From assembly GCA_947247005.1 (NCBI GenBank), contig OX365944.1:25333501-25397500 (forward strand): a stretch of 64,000 nt of DNA, given 5' to 3'. The number at the start of each line of letters is the position of its first letter. Position 1 is the first letter of the stretch. The notes beneath the pieces were generated by a model. The model searched no databases, was not told the DNA's origin, and saw nothing but the letters and a program-made list of their open reading frames with translations. Below, piece after piece: positions 24,511 to 37,299 of the stretch. The position numbers and the translations under genes are program-made. The stretch is from Spisula solida (Eukaryota > Mollusca > Bivalvia > Venerida > Mactridae).

Positions 24511-26090
24511 AGGGTTGTTTTCATTGAGATTGTATGATGAAAGAAAAACTAGTGGTCTTTGCAAACAGTTTTTGTAAAAGGGGTCTTTGTTTGCAGGTGG
24601 TCTTTAATACAGGTTTGACGGTAATTTAAGGTTCATCATACCCTATACCTACATTACGAGTACTGGAAGTTAAACCACGTATCGAATTGTTTCAATATAC
24701 AGACATTGTTCTTCTAGAGTTTCAAGATAAAACTTACAGACTTAATGTTACAGACAATATAAGATGGATGCTAAATGAAGACTAGCTTTGTTTCCATGTT
24801 GACATAGGGATACAGAAATCAAATTTAATATTCTCGGAATCTGAAGACAAGAAATATGTGTTTGAGGTGATGTTATCCTTGATACCAAGCTTATAGGAGC
24901 CATTGTGAGGGATTCTGTCTGAACTATATAGTATTGAGAGATTCCGTCATGCCACATTACTGACAATATACATCATTTCAGGACACATAAAGATAACCAA
25001 CTGTGATACCATCAACATAAGGCCAACACAAATTTATACAGTGGTTATGGTAACCACATGGTAACCTTATCGACCCATGTTTTGCATCTACCCTCACATT
25101 TTATTTGCATTTCCCTTGAAGTCACTGCGGATCCTTGATTTTCCAGTGCACTAAATCAATCAAATAATTCAAAAAAATACAAAGTTTTTTCTTACCTAAC
25201 TACATCCCATGTGTTTAAGCTTGTTTACCAGAATCACGACTACTGTATTAATTTGTGTTGGCCTAAACAAACTATACATTATACATGCATTGTATCACAT
25301 ACAGTGAACCCTCCCCAAAGACCGCCTCAATAATATGATTTGCTAAATGTATAAACTTACATTTCACTGTGTCAAGCTCAATATTAATTTACATTTAAGA
25401 AAAGCATTGATGGTAAACACCTAAAGATGCCTATTGGAAATGACACATTACAATTTTATTAAGAAATCTTAACAGTAGATAACATGATTACATCAATTGT
25501 GTCTTTTTTAACTGATTTCTCTGCATCAAAACGTAGAAATCAGTTTAAACAAAATGTTATTCAATATAAAATTTTCTTTTCTTTTTAATTTCTGAAAGTT
25601 GCCCTTGTTGTTTACTAAATGTTTGTTTTATTTATTGAATATAAACAAGTGTCTCAATAATATTATCGACAAACTAATAAACTATTCGTTGAGTAATTGA
25701 CCAACAATTAGGTTTGTGGAAATGCTATTTATTCCAGAACAAGTTAACTCCCCTGTGTCAGTCATATGGCCATCAATTAAATCAATATGCAACTGATTAA
25801 TAAAACATTGACAAGCTTTTTGTGTAACGCCGACTTTATGGGAACATGTTAATAACTTCTGACAGCAAAATAAGAATGAAGGATACCAGAGGTGATGTTA
25901 TTGTTATTAACACAATGACGACAGCGATATCATTGATTGATAGTCGTAAATAGTTTATGACACAATAAGCCACTCAATACTGCCGGCAAATCATCCATCG
26001 CCGTCCATACTGACCGATGGTTTCCGAATGAAACTGAAACGACTCTGCACACGACACGACAAAACACACACATGGTCGATTGTTTCCCAG
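24511..26090. other. Intergenic, no gene seen
   Basis: AT-rich unique DNA without recognisable signals. Confidence 0.5.
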
Positions 26091-26430
26091 ATGGTTGGAC
26101 AAGTGGTCCAGTGGTAAGCGCTACAGACAGATTATCCGAAGGTTGTGGGTTTAATCCCGCATCCAGACGGATTATAACGGAAATGCTTTTTAGTTTTTTT
26201 CCAAATAACATGACTAAACTTACTATTAGTCTTTCGGACGAGACGTTAACCGAGGTTTGGTGTATGATACTTTACATCAGGCACGTAAAAGAATCAGGGA
26301 TGCTTCTGGAACTGTGACATCTTCTGTATCATGCACTATCCCCAAAAAACTAAAGTGACTAACCTCTTCCGGGGGCCTCGCCATATGGATTTCCGGTGGC
26401 GAGGATAAAAAATTAATAAAAACATATAAA
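26091..26430 (+). mobile_element. Full-length-looking tRNA-derived SINE with 3' stem-loop
   Basis: The tRNA-like head (26095-26166) has an A box containing AAGTGGTCCAGTGGTAAGCG and a B box GGGTTTAATCCC. A central segment with TTTCGGACGAGACGTTAACC (26231 onward) resembles conserved cores of molluscan SINEs. The 3' end has an 8-bp perfect stem, CCTCGCCA (26376-26383) with TGGCGAGG (26397-26404), then an A-rich tail. Short frames here are incidental. Confidence 0.72.
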
Positions 26431-27284
26431 TCGAAATGCTTGCCAGAATTATCTCAGTAGGGAATGGTTCGAAAGGGAGATAAGCGGAAAATCCAATTTG
26501 AAAGCAAACAATTCATTCCGACAATTCGCAGTCTAGATAAATGTGTATGATTTCCATACAAGACTTAGCCGAGAATAAATATAACGCATACATTCTCAAA
26601 ATTGCTGTGGTAGACGGACTGAAATGTCGTAAACAAGATGATTTTGACATTTTCGCATATATCTTTCGTTTTTATTGGGTACTAAAACCTATACAGAATC
26701 TTGAGGGAAATTAACGGCGACAGTTTGCCATGCTTACTTACTTTTTCTTCTAAGCATGCCCATGGCTCTGACAGTTTGCTTAATATGTTTGTCTGAAGAA
26801 AACATAAAATGATGGAAAAGAATCTCTTTATTCCTTGCAAACTTTGCATCAATCAAGGAACGCATATTTCATCCGCGATCCTCACGCTAAACGGTTGTTT
26901 TAATTATGACGGTGCTTTGTCATTCCCATCTAACCAGATGCCACGGTGACGGCCCGAGACGGTGAAAATATTACTCCTCAAGAGAATAATCTTCAATCTC
27001 GATTGACGCCATTTTGGATGAAAAATACTTATCACCCATAAGGGTTGAATGCACGTAATATGTTAAGCAAAAGTTTAGTCCGGAAATCCTGTGAAATATT
27101 ATTATACTAAGACGGTAGATAAATATTTTTAACAATACTGAGGGACAGAAATAAATATGTCACTCTATAAATTGTATTGGTATATTCCACTCGTAATTTC
27201 ATTGTTTATATGTAAACTCATGTACATAATACCTTATGTTTTTGGAAATAAACCTTATATCAAAAATATATTCAAAATCGGACA
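26431..27284. other. Intergenic, nothing recognised
   Basis: AT-rich unique DNA between the SINE and the dispersed repeat. Confidence 0.5.
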
Positions 27285-27440
27285 GAGAAGGCAGCACTCA
27301 ACTTAAACAGCCGAACACCGAAAACATAAAAAAACACAGGCCACAATTACTCGACCCAATGCCCAACTCACAACTGAACGAGAAAAGGAACTTAACTAAC
27401 CGCTGAAAGTCCAAGTTTCACTCAACTCACACACGTGTAT
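27285..27440 (+). repeat. Dispersed repeat, copy 2
   Basis: GAAGGCAGCACTCAACTTAA and the following CAGCCGAACACCGAAAACAT match 16789-16850. A TTTCACTCAACTCA segment about 130 bp later resembles one downstream of copy 1. Confidence 0.6.
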
Positions 27441-27589
27441 AGTCGATAACGTCATAATTATCTTGTGCACTCCTTCGTGTGAACATTAACCATGTTTTCA
27501 CTGACCAACATGATTTATGTTGTTTTACTTATGGACAATGTATGTAGCGTATGAATCTGAATATAGCTCACGGTCGTGTACTACCTTTC

Positions 27590-28720
27590 CTTTCAGCTCT
27601 TGTTGTGCTTTGTTGCGCCAATCCGATATGTTTGCTGTCGTGTTGTACCTTTCCGTTCAGCTCTTGTTGTGCGTTGTTGTGCTTTGATGCACCAATCCGA
27701 TCTGTTTGCTGCCGTGTTGTACCTTTCTGTTCAGCTATTGTTGTGCGTTGTTGTGCTTTGTTGCGCTAATCCGATATGTTTGCTGCCGTGTTGTACCTTT
27801 CCGTTCAGCTCTTGTTGTGCGTTGTTGTGCTTTGATGCACCAATCCGATCTGTTTGCTGTCGTGTTGTACCTTTCCGTTCAGCTCTTGTTGTGCGTTGTT
27901 GTGCTTTGATGCACCAATCCGATCTGTTTGCTGTCGTGTTGTACCTTTCCGTTCAGCTCTTGTTGTGCGTTGTTGTGCTTTGATGCACCAATCCGATATG
28001 TTTGCTGCCGTGTTGTACCTTTCCGTTCAGCTCTTGTTGTGCGTTGTTGTGCTTTGATGCACCAATCCGATCTGTTTGCTGTCGTGTTGTACCTTTCCGT
28101 TCAGCTCTTGTTGTGCGTTGTTGTGCTTTGATGCACCAATCCGATATGTTTGCTGCCGTGTTGTACCTTTCTGTTCAGCTATTGTTGTGCGTTGTTGTGC
28201 TTTGTTGCGCTAATCCGATCTGTTTGCTGCCGTGTTGTACCTTTCTGTTCAGCTATTGTTGTGCGTTGTTGTGCTTTGTTGCGCTAATCCGATATGTTTA
28301 CTGCCGTGTTGTACCTTTCTGTTCAGCTATTGTTGTGCGTTGTTGTGCTTTGTTGCGCTAATCCGATATGTTTGCTGCCGTGTTGTACCTTTCTGTTCAG
28401 CTATTGTTTTGCGTTGTTGGCTTTGTTGCGCTAATCCGATATGTTTGCTGTCGTGTTGTACCTTTCTGTTCAGCTATTGTTTTGCGTTGTTGTGCTTTGT
28501 TGCGCCAATCCCATCTGTTTGCTGTCGTGTTGAATATTGCCGTTCAGCTCTTGTAGTGCGTTGTTGTGCTTTGCTGATCCGATCTGTTTGCTGCCGTGTT
28601 GTACCTTTCCGTTCAGCTCTTGTTGTGCTTTGCTGTGCTGATCCGATCTGTTCGTTGCCGGGTTGTATATTTCCGTCCAGCTCTTATTGTGCTTTGCTGT
28701 GCTGATCCTATCTGCTCGAA
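27590..28720. repeat. 74-bp minisatellite, about 15 copies
   Basis: The unit is TTGCTGCCGTGTTGTACCTT, TCCGTTCAGCTCTTGTTGTG, then CGTTGTTGTGCTTTG and the tail RTGCACCAATCCGATMTG. Central copies differ by a few substitutions (CTCTTG/CTATTG, GATGCACC/GTTGCGCT). Copies decay towards 28720. All frames here, up to 157 codons, are repeat artefacts. Confidence 0.93.
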
Positions 28721-28930
28721 GCCGCGTTGTTCTCGTGTTCCGCTCATGTATGTTCTGTGTTGTTTCGTTCATTGCTGTGATGTGCTGTGGCGTGATGCGC
28801 TGTGTTGATTTGATCCGTTTTGTTCCGGCTTTTCTGTACATTGTTGTTACGTTCCAGTATGTCCGGTGCACTGCCGTTCTTTGTCAAGTATTGTCGGTCT
28901 GTGTCGTATCATGTTTTATTTATCGTCAGG
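28721..28930. other. Junction between the 74-bp and 60-bp arrays
   Basis: GTTCCG- and TGTGTTGT-type words from both neighbours, in no regular period. Confidence 0.4.
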
Positions 28931-29600
28931 TGCCGTACCGTGTCGCCCTCTACCGTACCGTTTCGTTCAGTATCGTTCAGTGTCTGTATGTGCCGTACCG
29001 TGTCGCCCTCTATCGTACCGTTTCGTTCAGTATCGTTCAGTGTCTGTATGTGCCGTACAGTGTCGCCCTCTACCGTACCGTTTCGTTCAGTATCGTTCAG
29101 TGTCTGTATGTGCCGTACAGTGTCGCCCTCTACCGTACCGTTTCGTTCAGTATCGTTCAGTGTCTGTATGTGCCGTACAGTGTCGCCCTCTACCGTACCG
29201 TTTCGTTCAGTATCGTTCAGTGTCTGTATGTGCCGTACAGTGTCGCCCTCTACCGTACCGTTTCGTTCAGTATCGTTCAGTGTCTGTATGTGCCGTACAG
29301 TGTCGCCCTCTACCGTACCGTTTCGTTCAGTATCGTTCAGTGTCTGTATGTGCCGTACAGTGTCGCCCTCTACCGTACCGTTTAGTTCAGTATCGTTCAG
29401 TGTCGGTTTGTGCCGTACCGTGTCGCCCTCTACCGCACCGTTTCGTTCAGTGTCGTTCAGTGTCGGTATATGCCGTACTGTGTCGCCCTCTACCGTACCG
29501 TTTCGTTCAGTATCGTTCAGAGTCGGTATGTGCCGTACCGTGTCGCCCTCTACCGTACCGTTTCGTTCAGTATCATTATGTACCGTACCGTGCCGTTCCG
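28931..29600. repeat. 60-bp minisatellite, about 11 copies, five identical
   Basis: The unit is TGCCGTACMGTGTCGCCCTC, TACCGTACCGTTTCGTTCAG, TATCGTTCAGTGTCTGTATG. Five consecutive copies from 29041 are identical, and flanking copies differ by one to four bases. The period is divisible by three, which explains long open frames on both strands (up to 286 codons). I do not regard these as genes. Confidence 0.95.
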
Positions 29601-30430
29601 TACCATTCCGTGTCTCCCCGTACCGTTCCGCGATGTTCTTTACCATGTCGTGCCATTCTGATCTTTAAACAAACAGCTCTAATGAGAATGATCGTACGTT
29701 TTTTTAATATCAAACAACTAGTATGACATGGTGTCAAATAATTCCAAATCGTATCAATATTTGTCAATAGTTCACATAATTCATACCGATAGTATCTTCT
29801 AAAAATAGTGGACCGGCGTTTAATCTTAGTATAGTATAAACAATGGATTTCATCAATGTTGACTTTAGACAATGTAACAATTGTGATACCATTTGAATGA
29901 TAATGATGGTGTCTTGACTTTGAACAAAATAACTAAATGACATTGTATCGATACAATCACATGTGTTAGACACTAACTCAGATACTGTGGTGTTCATTCA
30001 CAATACACGGCCCACATTTTTCCGACATGAGATATATACATTAATAAAAAAAATATCTGAATTACCCATCAATCGTGCATTTGATTTATGACGTGTTTAT
30101 ACCTCCCACCCAGTGTTTTATCTGCTAGTCTAGGTTTGGGTTGTCTCCAAATAAAAGTCCATGATTAACCACTTGTCGTAGGCCCCTTTGTATGTTCTAC
30201 AATGAAGCATTGAATGTCGACACAGGTCATTGATCAAGCAAACGTTCTATTCATGTAATGTTATTGTTACTTTATTTGCGTAATTCTTTAGGCACCCAAC
30301 CATGCCCTTGACTTATCAATCTTCTAATTGAATCCTAGTAGTTAACCAACGTTGTAAAGCTACTTTTATACCTTTAAGTCAATCACACTAAGTGTTAATA
30401 AATCATACAGTTATTCACAAATAGTTGGAG
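29601..30430. other. Intergenic, nothing recognised
   Basis: AT-rich unique DNA between arrays. Confidence 0.5.
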
Positions 30431-30965
30431 GGGGAGCCCAACAGCTTCATTTACGAATCAAGTCATCCAGACAGCTCATGGTACGGCTCGGTGATTCGGT
30501 GGTTAGGTCTTGGCCACGCTATCAACAACGCTGTAAGGAATGGGAAATCAAACAGGTTCATTTACGAATACCTCATGGTACGGATTGGTGTTTCTGTGGT
30601 TCGGTGAATCCAAACAGTTTCATTTCGAATTAAGGCACCCGGACAGCTCATGGCACTGTTGGTAAATTCTATTGTTTGTTGGCCCAGTAGTTATGGAAAC
30701 TTTAAGGGAGTTGAATCCGAACAGCTTCATTTCCAATCAACATGGTGCGGCTTGCAAATTCGATGGTTCAGTCTTGGCCACGTAGTCCTAAAGGGCGGAA
30801 GGGAATCCAATCAGCTTCATTTCGAATTAGGACATTCGGACAGCTCATGGTACTGTTTTCGGTCTTGGCCCAGTAGTTATGGAAGCTTTCAGGGAGGGGA
30901 ATCCGAAGAGCTTTATTTCCAATCAACGTGGTACGGCTCGCAAATTCGATGGTTCTGTTCTGTCT
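30431..30965. repeat. Degenerate tandem repeat with about 190-bp dimer
   Basis: Copies share GGAATCCGAACAGCTTCATT and ACAGCTCATGGTACGG. Units starting near 30606 and 30800, and near 30710 and 30897, pair best. This gives alternating monomers in a dimer of about 190 bp. Confidence 0.75.
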
Positions 30966-32040
30966 AATTATACAAGGTGCTGATCATATAATTTCATAAA
31001 CGAATGAAATAATTTGATAATAATATAGAATGCGAAAATGACATACTAGTACAAGTATGGCGTGTCTATTCTTCAAGTTAAAAGTCCTTTATAGTAGCTT
31101 TGTAAGCGGTATTAACTACCACAATCTATCAAAAAAGTTACATAATTATGCATTAACTGTGGTGTCTATGTGTTTTTTCATCAAAGCAGAGTATCGAATC
31201 AACAATTCAGTAACTAGGACACGCTAAATTTTCTGATTAAACATTTATGTTTGCAACAACAAAAAAACCTTCAACGTAAGAAGTTCCGACCACAATAAAT
31301 TACCCGTATATAGAAAAGAACCAGTTTAGGAATTATTTATGTAGCTAAAACTTCAGCGTTTCTCTTCGCTATTTCTTTTCCCCTATACTATAAAACGAAT
31401 GTTATGTTTGATTAACAATACTGCATATCACTTAAATTATTTTCAAAGCGAAATGTTAATTAAATGACTAGGAGTTTCAAAGAGTTATTGAGCATCAATT
31501 AAAAACGGCTCTTACCGATTCAAAGCGCAATCAAAGGCTCTTTGAAGATATTTTATTATGACCCGAAAGTGCTCATAACTGATAAATTGGTGTATAACAT
31601 ACTTTGATATTAGGCATTAATTTCAATAAGCATGATACAATCTTTACGATAAATGGATTGATATCTTGTCAGTTTTTGGAGTCATTTGCTAATATTAGTC
31701 TGTCGTTTTTTGCAAATTAAAGAATTCGTTTCATGCAAGACATGGCCTTTTTGTAACGTAATGATTCATTGTGTCATAAATCAATGACTAATGAATATTT
31801 TTCTCGCTATGAAAGATTCGCTAATATCCGCTAACAGCCACCATCCTTTTGAGAACTAAATTTCCCTTAGGAATTTGCTGCAATGTTCAAAACAATCCAT
31901 TTAGACCATGAGTATCGGATCATTTTGTGTATAACATGCCTGACATGAGACTGATGAACTATATTATGACATTTTACGACTTAGAAAATCACCCACGCAA
32001 TTACTTTAATCAAAAGTGTAAATTAATCAGATCTGCGACC
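30966..32040. other. Intergenic, nothing recognised
   Basis: AT-rich unique DNA. Confidence 0.5.
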
Positions 32041-32515
32041 AATACTCGGCATAGTCCGCCTAATTCCGTACACATACAATCTTCATGAATCTGGCTTCAA
32101 GATAGTATACCCAATACTCGGCATATTACGTCTTATTCCGCCTTATTCCGTACACATGCTATCTTCAAGGTTCGGAACTGTCCGTTATACATGAATTTTG
32201 ATTCAAGATTATACCCAATACTCGGCATATTACGTCTTATTCCGAACGAATACGTTCTACTAGGTTCGGAACTTTCCGTAATACTTGATGCTCAAATCAT
32301 TGGTATATTCCGCCTTATTCCGTGCGCACTCGTTCTACTAGATTCGGTAATTTTCGTAATATCTTACCCAATACTCGGAATATTTTGCCATATTTCGTAT
32401 ATTTTTAAACGTTTAAAAGATTCGGCAATTTTCGTAATAAAATCATCTTGATTCAAGATTATTTCTAATACTAGGCATATTCCGCCTGTTAATACGTTCA
32501 GCTGATTTTGGTTAT
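32041..32515. repeat. Degenerate tandem repeat, about 80-105-bp unit, 5-6 copies
   Basis: Repeated words CCAATACTCGGCATATTACG, CTTATTCCG and AGGTTCGGAACTTTCCGTAA, with substantial divergence and length variation. Confidence 0.75.
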
Positions 32516-34142
32516 TTTCAACATACTCCTGGCGAAATAGAATAGTTATAATTCGAGCAATTGTGATAATATTTCATGTGCATAAGAGCTCCTGTACACC
32601 GGACGAGGGCTGCCCTTACTCGTGAGGTATGAACCCTTGTATACCTGACTACGAGGGCTGGTACACTGTCTACAAAACTTAAAAATCATATGATCTGCCT
32701 AATATTTAAGCTCAGAAATGTCACTCCCAAATTGTAGGTTTGCAGATCAACAAAATAACCCAATGTTTGTCGTCTGTCACACAGTGTGACGTTTACAGAC
32801 AACCAAACTAGGGAAGAATTGGCAATCTATGTGTCGTCTGCTTTAACAAGGGTATAATTATGACTGTCATTCTTGTAGTTAGATTATTTAATCATCATAA
32901 TGGGAAGAGTAATAGCGTGTACGGTTTATTTGTGTTATCTTGTTAAAGATAATTTAAGATGACATCGTCTTTGTTTCCAAATGTCTAAAGAACGACACGT
33001 GATACTCATTTTATCAATAGGATCGTAGCCAGAGCAGAAAATATGATACGCGCAGACGACACGTCCTTTGTCGTTGATTGTTGAAGTTTGATATTTGATC
33101 TGACAGGAAACCTATCGGTGTATATCCAAACATAACGCCGCTTTTGTGCGCTGATCCCAAATGGTCCGCTATAGGAAATTCAAACTGGTACATTTAAATT
33201 GAAAAACACACATTAGATAAGGCAAATAAATCAAACTAATCTGTTCGAATGTTCAGAAAAATGAGGACTATTTTATACTTAATGGTGGAATCACCTGTAT
33301 GGATAGGATAGATCGCTTTAAGATTGTCGTTTGGTCATTTGATTATAATGTACATTGAAACTCTTAAATCCTAATTAATTGGTTTAATCTATATGGTACA
33401 TTTGTATTTAGATAAAAAACGACCCACTTAACGTAAAACATTCGTAGATAATCGCATCCAATCATCAAATGTTTTGTTACCAGCCAGTTTCGTCTGCTCG
33501 TATTAACTGGTTTTGAGACGTAACACCTGACTGTTATCATCGGACCCAGTATGATCATTCCGGTGTCAAAAACATTTTTTTTGTGATTATGAAGATGAAA
33601 TATAGGGTAATTAACAGTTTGAATAGCTAATTTTTCATTTTTGATATATTTCAGTCGAACATTACAAGTTCTAAAGTTTCATAATTCATTTTATCTATGG
33701 GAAAACTTAACGTACCAGTCAATTTATAAAACATAAAACAAGAATGTTATTTTTTAATCATTTTTTCCTCAATCATGTGCATTACGCTGTAATAACGATG
33801 TAATTCCCACATATTTCTATCATATAATTAGGTGATATATATGACTAGGCATTTATGTATTTATGTACTTTTGCGTTTTCTGTATTACACTCTTCAACGC
33901 GTTATTCTGCGACTGTGGAATAGACTAAATCTGCTTTAAATGGTTTATAAGTTCATAAAACTTGGCGATGACGTCATAATTATGTTCATAAACATCACTT
34001 AACAGACACCAGAAAAACATGAGGACTTCCTTGGTTCTTGTGTGCTGGATTTAGTTGCTATTAAAGCTAATCAATATCATAGACTCGTGTATGTTTTTTT
34101 TATATTCAATGTGGTTTATATTACATGATCATGCGTCCAGGA
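32516..34142. other. Intergenic, no gene seen
   Basis: Unique DNA. A small imperfect palindrome around GTCACACAGTGTGAC lies near 32777. No coding signal. Confidence 0.5.
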
Positions 34143-36395
34143 ATATATGTACAGGAGCATACGTAAAGGTGCATATGTACAGGGGTATATGTACAGGAGC
34201 ATATACACAGGGGTATATGTACAGGGGTATATGAACATGAGTATATGTACAGGAGTATATGTACAGGGGTATATGTACACGAGTATATGTACAGGGGTAA
34301 ATGTAAGGAGCATATGTACAGGAGTATATGTACAGGAGTATGTGTACAGTAGTATATGTACAAGGGTATATGTACAGGAGTATATGTACAGGAGTATATG
34401 TACAAGGGTATATGTACAGGAGTATATGTACAAGGGTATATGTACAGGGGTATATGTACAGGAGTATATGTACATGGGTATATGTACAGGGGTATGTGTA
34501 CAGGAGTATATGTACAAGGGTATATGTACAGGGGTATGTGTACAGTAGTATATGTACAGGGGTATAAGTACAAGAGTATATGTACAGGGGTATATGTACA
34601 GGAGTATATGTACAGAGGTATATGTACAGGGGTATATGTACAGGGGTATGTGTACAGTAGTATATGTACAGGGGTATAAGTACAAGAGTATATGTACAGG
34701 GGTATATGTACAGGAGTATATGTACAGGAGTATATGTACAGGAGTATATGTACAGGGGTATATGTACAGGGGTATGTGTACAGTAGTATATGTACAGTAG
34801 TATATGTACAGGGGTATATGTACAGGAGTATATGTACAGGGGTATATGTACAGGGGTATGTGTACAGGAGTATATGTACAGGGGTATATGTACAGGAGTA
34901 TATGTACAGGGGTATATGTACAGGAGTATATGTACAAGGGTATATGTACAGGGGTATATGTACAGGAGTATATGTACAGGAGTATATGTACAGGGGTATA
35001 TGTACAGGGGTATATGTACAGGAGTATATGTACAGGGGTATATGTACAGGAGTATATGTACAGGAGTATATGTACAGGAGTATATGTACAGGAGTATATG
35101 TACAGGGTTATATGTACAGGAGTATATGTACAGAAGTATATGTACAGGGGTATATGTACAGGGGTATATGTACAGGAGTATATGTACAGGAGTATATGTA
35201 CAGGGGTATATGTACAGGAGTATATGTACAGGGGTATATGTACAGGGGTATATGTACAAGGGTATATGTAAGGAGCATATGTACAGGAGTATATGTACAA
35301 GGGTATGTGTACAGGGGTATATGTACAGGGGTATATGTACAGGGGTATATGTACAGGGGTATATGTACAAGGGTATATGTAAGCAGCATATGTACAAGGG
35401 TATATGTACAGGGGTATATGTACAGGGGTATATGTACAAGGGTATATGTAAGGAGCATATGTACAGGAGTATATGTACCAGGGTATATGTACAGGGGTAT
35501 ATGTACAGGGGTATATGTACAGGGGTATATGTACAGGGGTATATGTACAAGGGTATATGTACAGGAGTATATGTACAGGAGTATATGTACAGGGGTATAT
35601 GTACAGGGGTATATGTACAGGAGTATATGTACAGGGGTATATGTACAAGGGTATATGTACAGGATTATATGTACAGGGGTATATGTACAGGGGTATATGT
35701 ACAAGGGTATATGTAAGGAGCATATGTACAGGAGTATATGTACAAGGGTATATGTACAGGGGTATATGTACAGGGGTATATGTACAGGAGTATATTTACA
35801 GGAGTATATGTACAGGAGTATATGTACAGGGGTATATGTACAGGGGTATATGTACAGGAGTATATGTACAGGAGTATATGTACAAGGGTATATGTACAGG
35901 GGTATATGTACAGGAGTATATGTACAGGGGTATATGTACAGGGGTATGTGTACAGGAGTATATGTACAGGGGTATATGTACAGGAGTATATGTACAGGAG
36001 TATATGTACAGGGGTATATGTACAGGAGTATATGTACAGGAGTATATGTACATGGGTATATGTACAGGAGTATATTTACAGGGGTATATGTATAGGGGTA
36101 TATGTACAGGGGTATATGTACAGGGGTATATGTACAGGAGTATATGTACAGGGGTATATGTACAGGGGTATATGTACAGGAGTATATGTACAGGGGTATA
36201 TGTACAGGGGTATATGTACAGGAGTATATGTACAGGGGTATATGTACAGGGGTATATGTACACGAGTATATGTACACGAGTATATGTACACGGGTATATG
36301 TACACGAGCATAATTATGTACATGTGTGAAGGAGCCAAGGTACAGGAGTATATGTACAGGAACATAAGTACGACATAATAGCAGGGGTACAGGAG
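34143..36395. repeat. 14-bp minisatellite, about 160 copies
   Basis: The unit is GGGTATATGTACAG with a frequent GAG variant (ggggta/ggagta) and less common CAAGGGTA. A truncated variant (GTATATGTAAGGAGCATATG) recurs several times, hinting at higher-order duplication. Three units make 42 bp, so many frames stay open on both strands (up to 535 codons), giving repeats such as GYMYRGICTGVYVQ or its minus-strand counterpart. These look like by-products of the repeat. On the minus strand every canonical unit contains TGTACATA. Confidence 0.96.
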
Positions 36396-37299
36396 TATAT
36401 TTACAAATTGATATTTTTATTAAACGCTGCTTTCATTTTTCGCGATAGAAATGACGTCAATGATATGGACTAGATGTAAATCAGGTTTATTAAAAGCATT
36501 AATTTCAGAGTAAGCTGTTAAATTAAAGGAGCAGAATTGAAATTAAAAACATGAAACGTTCAAAATATTTCTCGTGTCACATAAATGGGAAATTCTTGAT
36601 ACTACTCTGTTAGAAACATGATAAATTCCGCTTTCATTTAAGTGGGGATGGTAAAAAACGCATGCATGTAAGACACTGATTTACTCTAGAGTCCCTTTTA
36701 TTAGATTTATGGACCCGAGAGACGCGCTTAAAATGTTTGTACCTAATGTAGTCTCACTTGGAAGCAAAATACTTCAAACGATCGCAGTGTGGCCTTTCAA
36801 ACAAGGTGCAATAGCTATATGCCCAGCGCACATTGTGGCCGATCTTTTAAAGTTTAATTGCTTACCATATTTTACAGTCTTTCCTCTTGATCTGACAGCA
36901 GCGAGAAATAATTCTGACTTTCATCTAACAAACACATTATATATTTATGACATGACTATATCCGAGTGACGTACACAATGGAATGCATGCTCCTCACGCA
37001 GTTCGTACATAAACAACTACAGCACTTTCCATATACAATACCCGATATCAGGAAATCGTTTGGACACGAAACACGTATAAACTATATTTTCAAACGTTAC
37101 GAATGCTTTGTGGTGGCAATAAACATGTCAATGGGTACCAAAGTCAACGTGTTAGTGCTATTAAGTATTAACACTTTTAAAAACTATTGGTCATGTTTCA
37201 AATTCAAAGAAAATGATTGACAACATTCTGTAGCTCTATAGTGGCGCTGTATTAATTGTTTAGCTTCGAGGTAGCGGCTTATTTAAGTATTAGAGTTTA
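36396..37299. other. Unique DNA between arrays, two unrecognised short frames
   Basis: Frames at 36709-36969 (86 codons, ATG start) and 36966-37220 (84 codons, no ATG) overlap by 4 bases and are not repetitive. Neither resembles a known domain. Confidence 0.4.

Noticed and set aside
28663..29726. Frames of 240-286 codons in the 60-bp array
   Set aside because: A by-product of a 60-bp period. Frames on both strands are equally open.
32767..32802. Small palindrome around GTCACACAGTGTGAC
   Set aside because: Arms are short and the outer match is imperfect. It is expected by chance in 64 kb.
34116..36378. Open frames up to 535 codons on both strands, encoding 14-residue repeats
   Set aside because: All frames are open because the 14-bp unit has no stop and 42 bp is a whole number of codons. 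No flanking exon, signal or non-repeat sequence supports a gene.
36709..37220. Two non-repetitive frames (86 and 84 codons) overlapping by 4 bases
   Set aside because: Only the first has an ATG. Neither resembles a known domain, and the overlap is expected by chance at this AT content.
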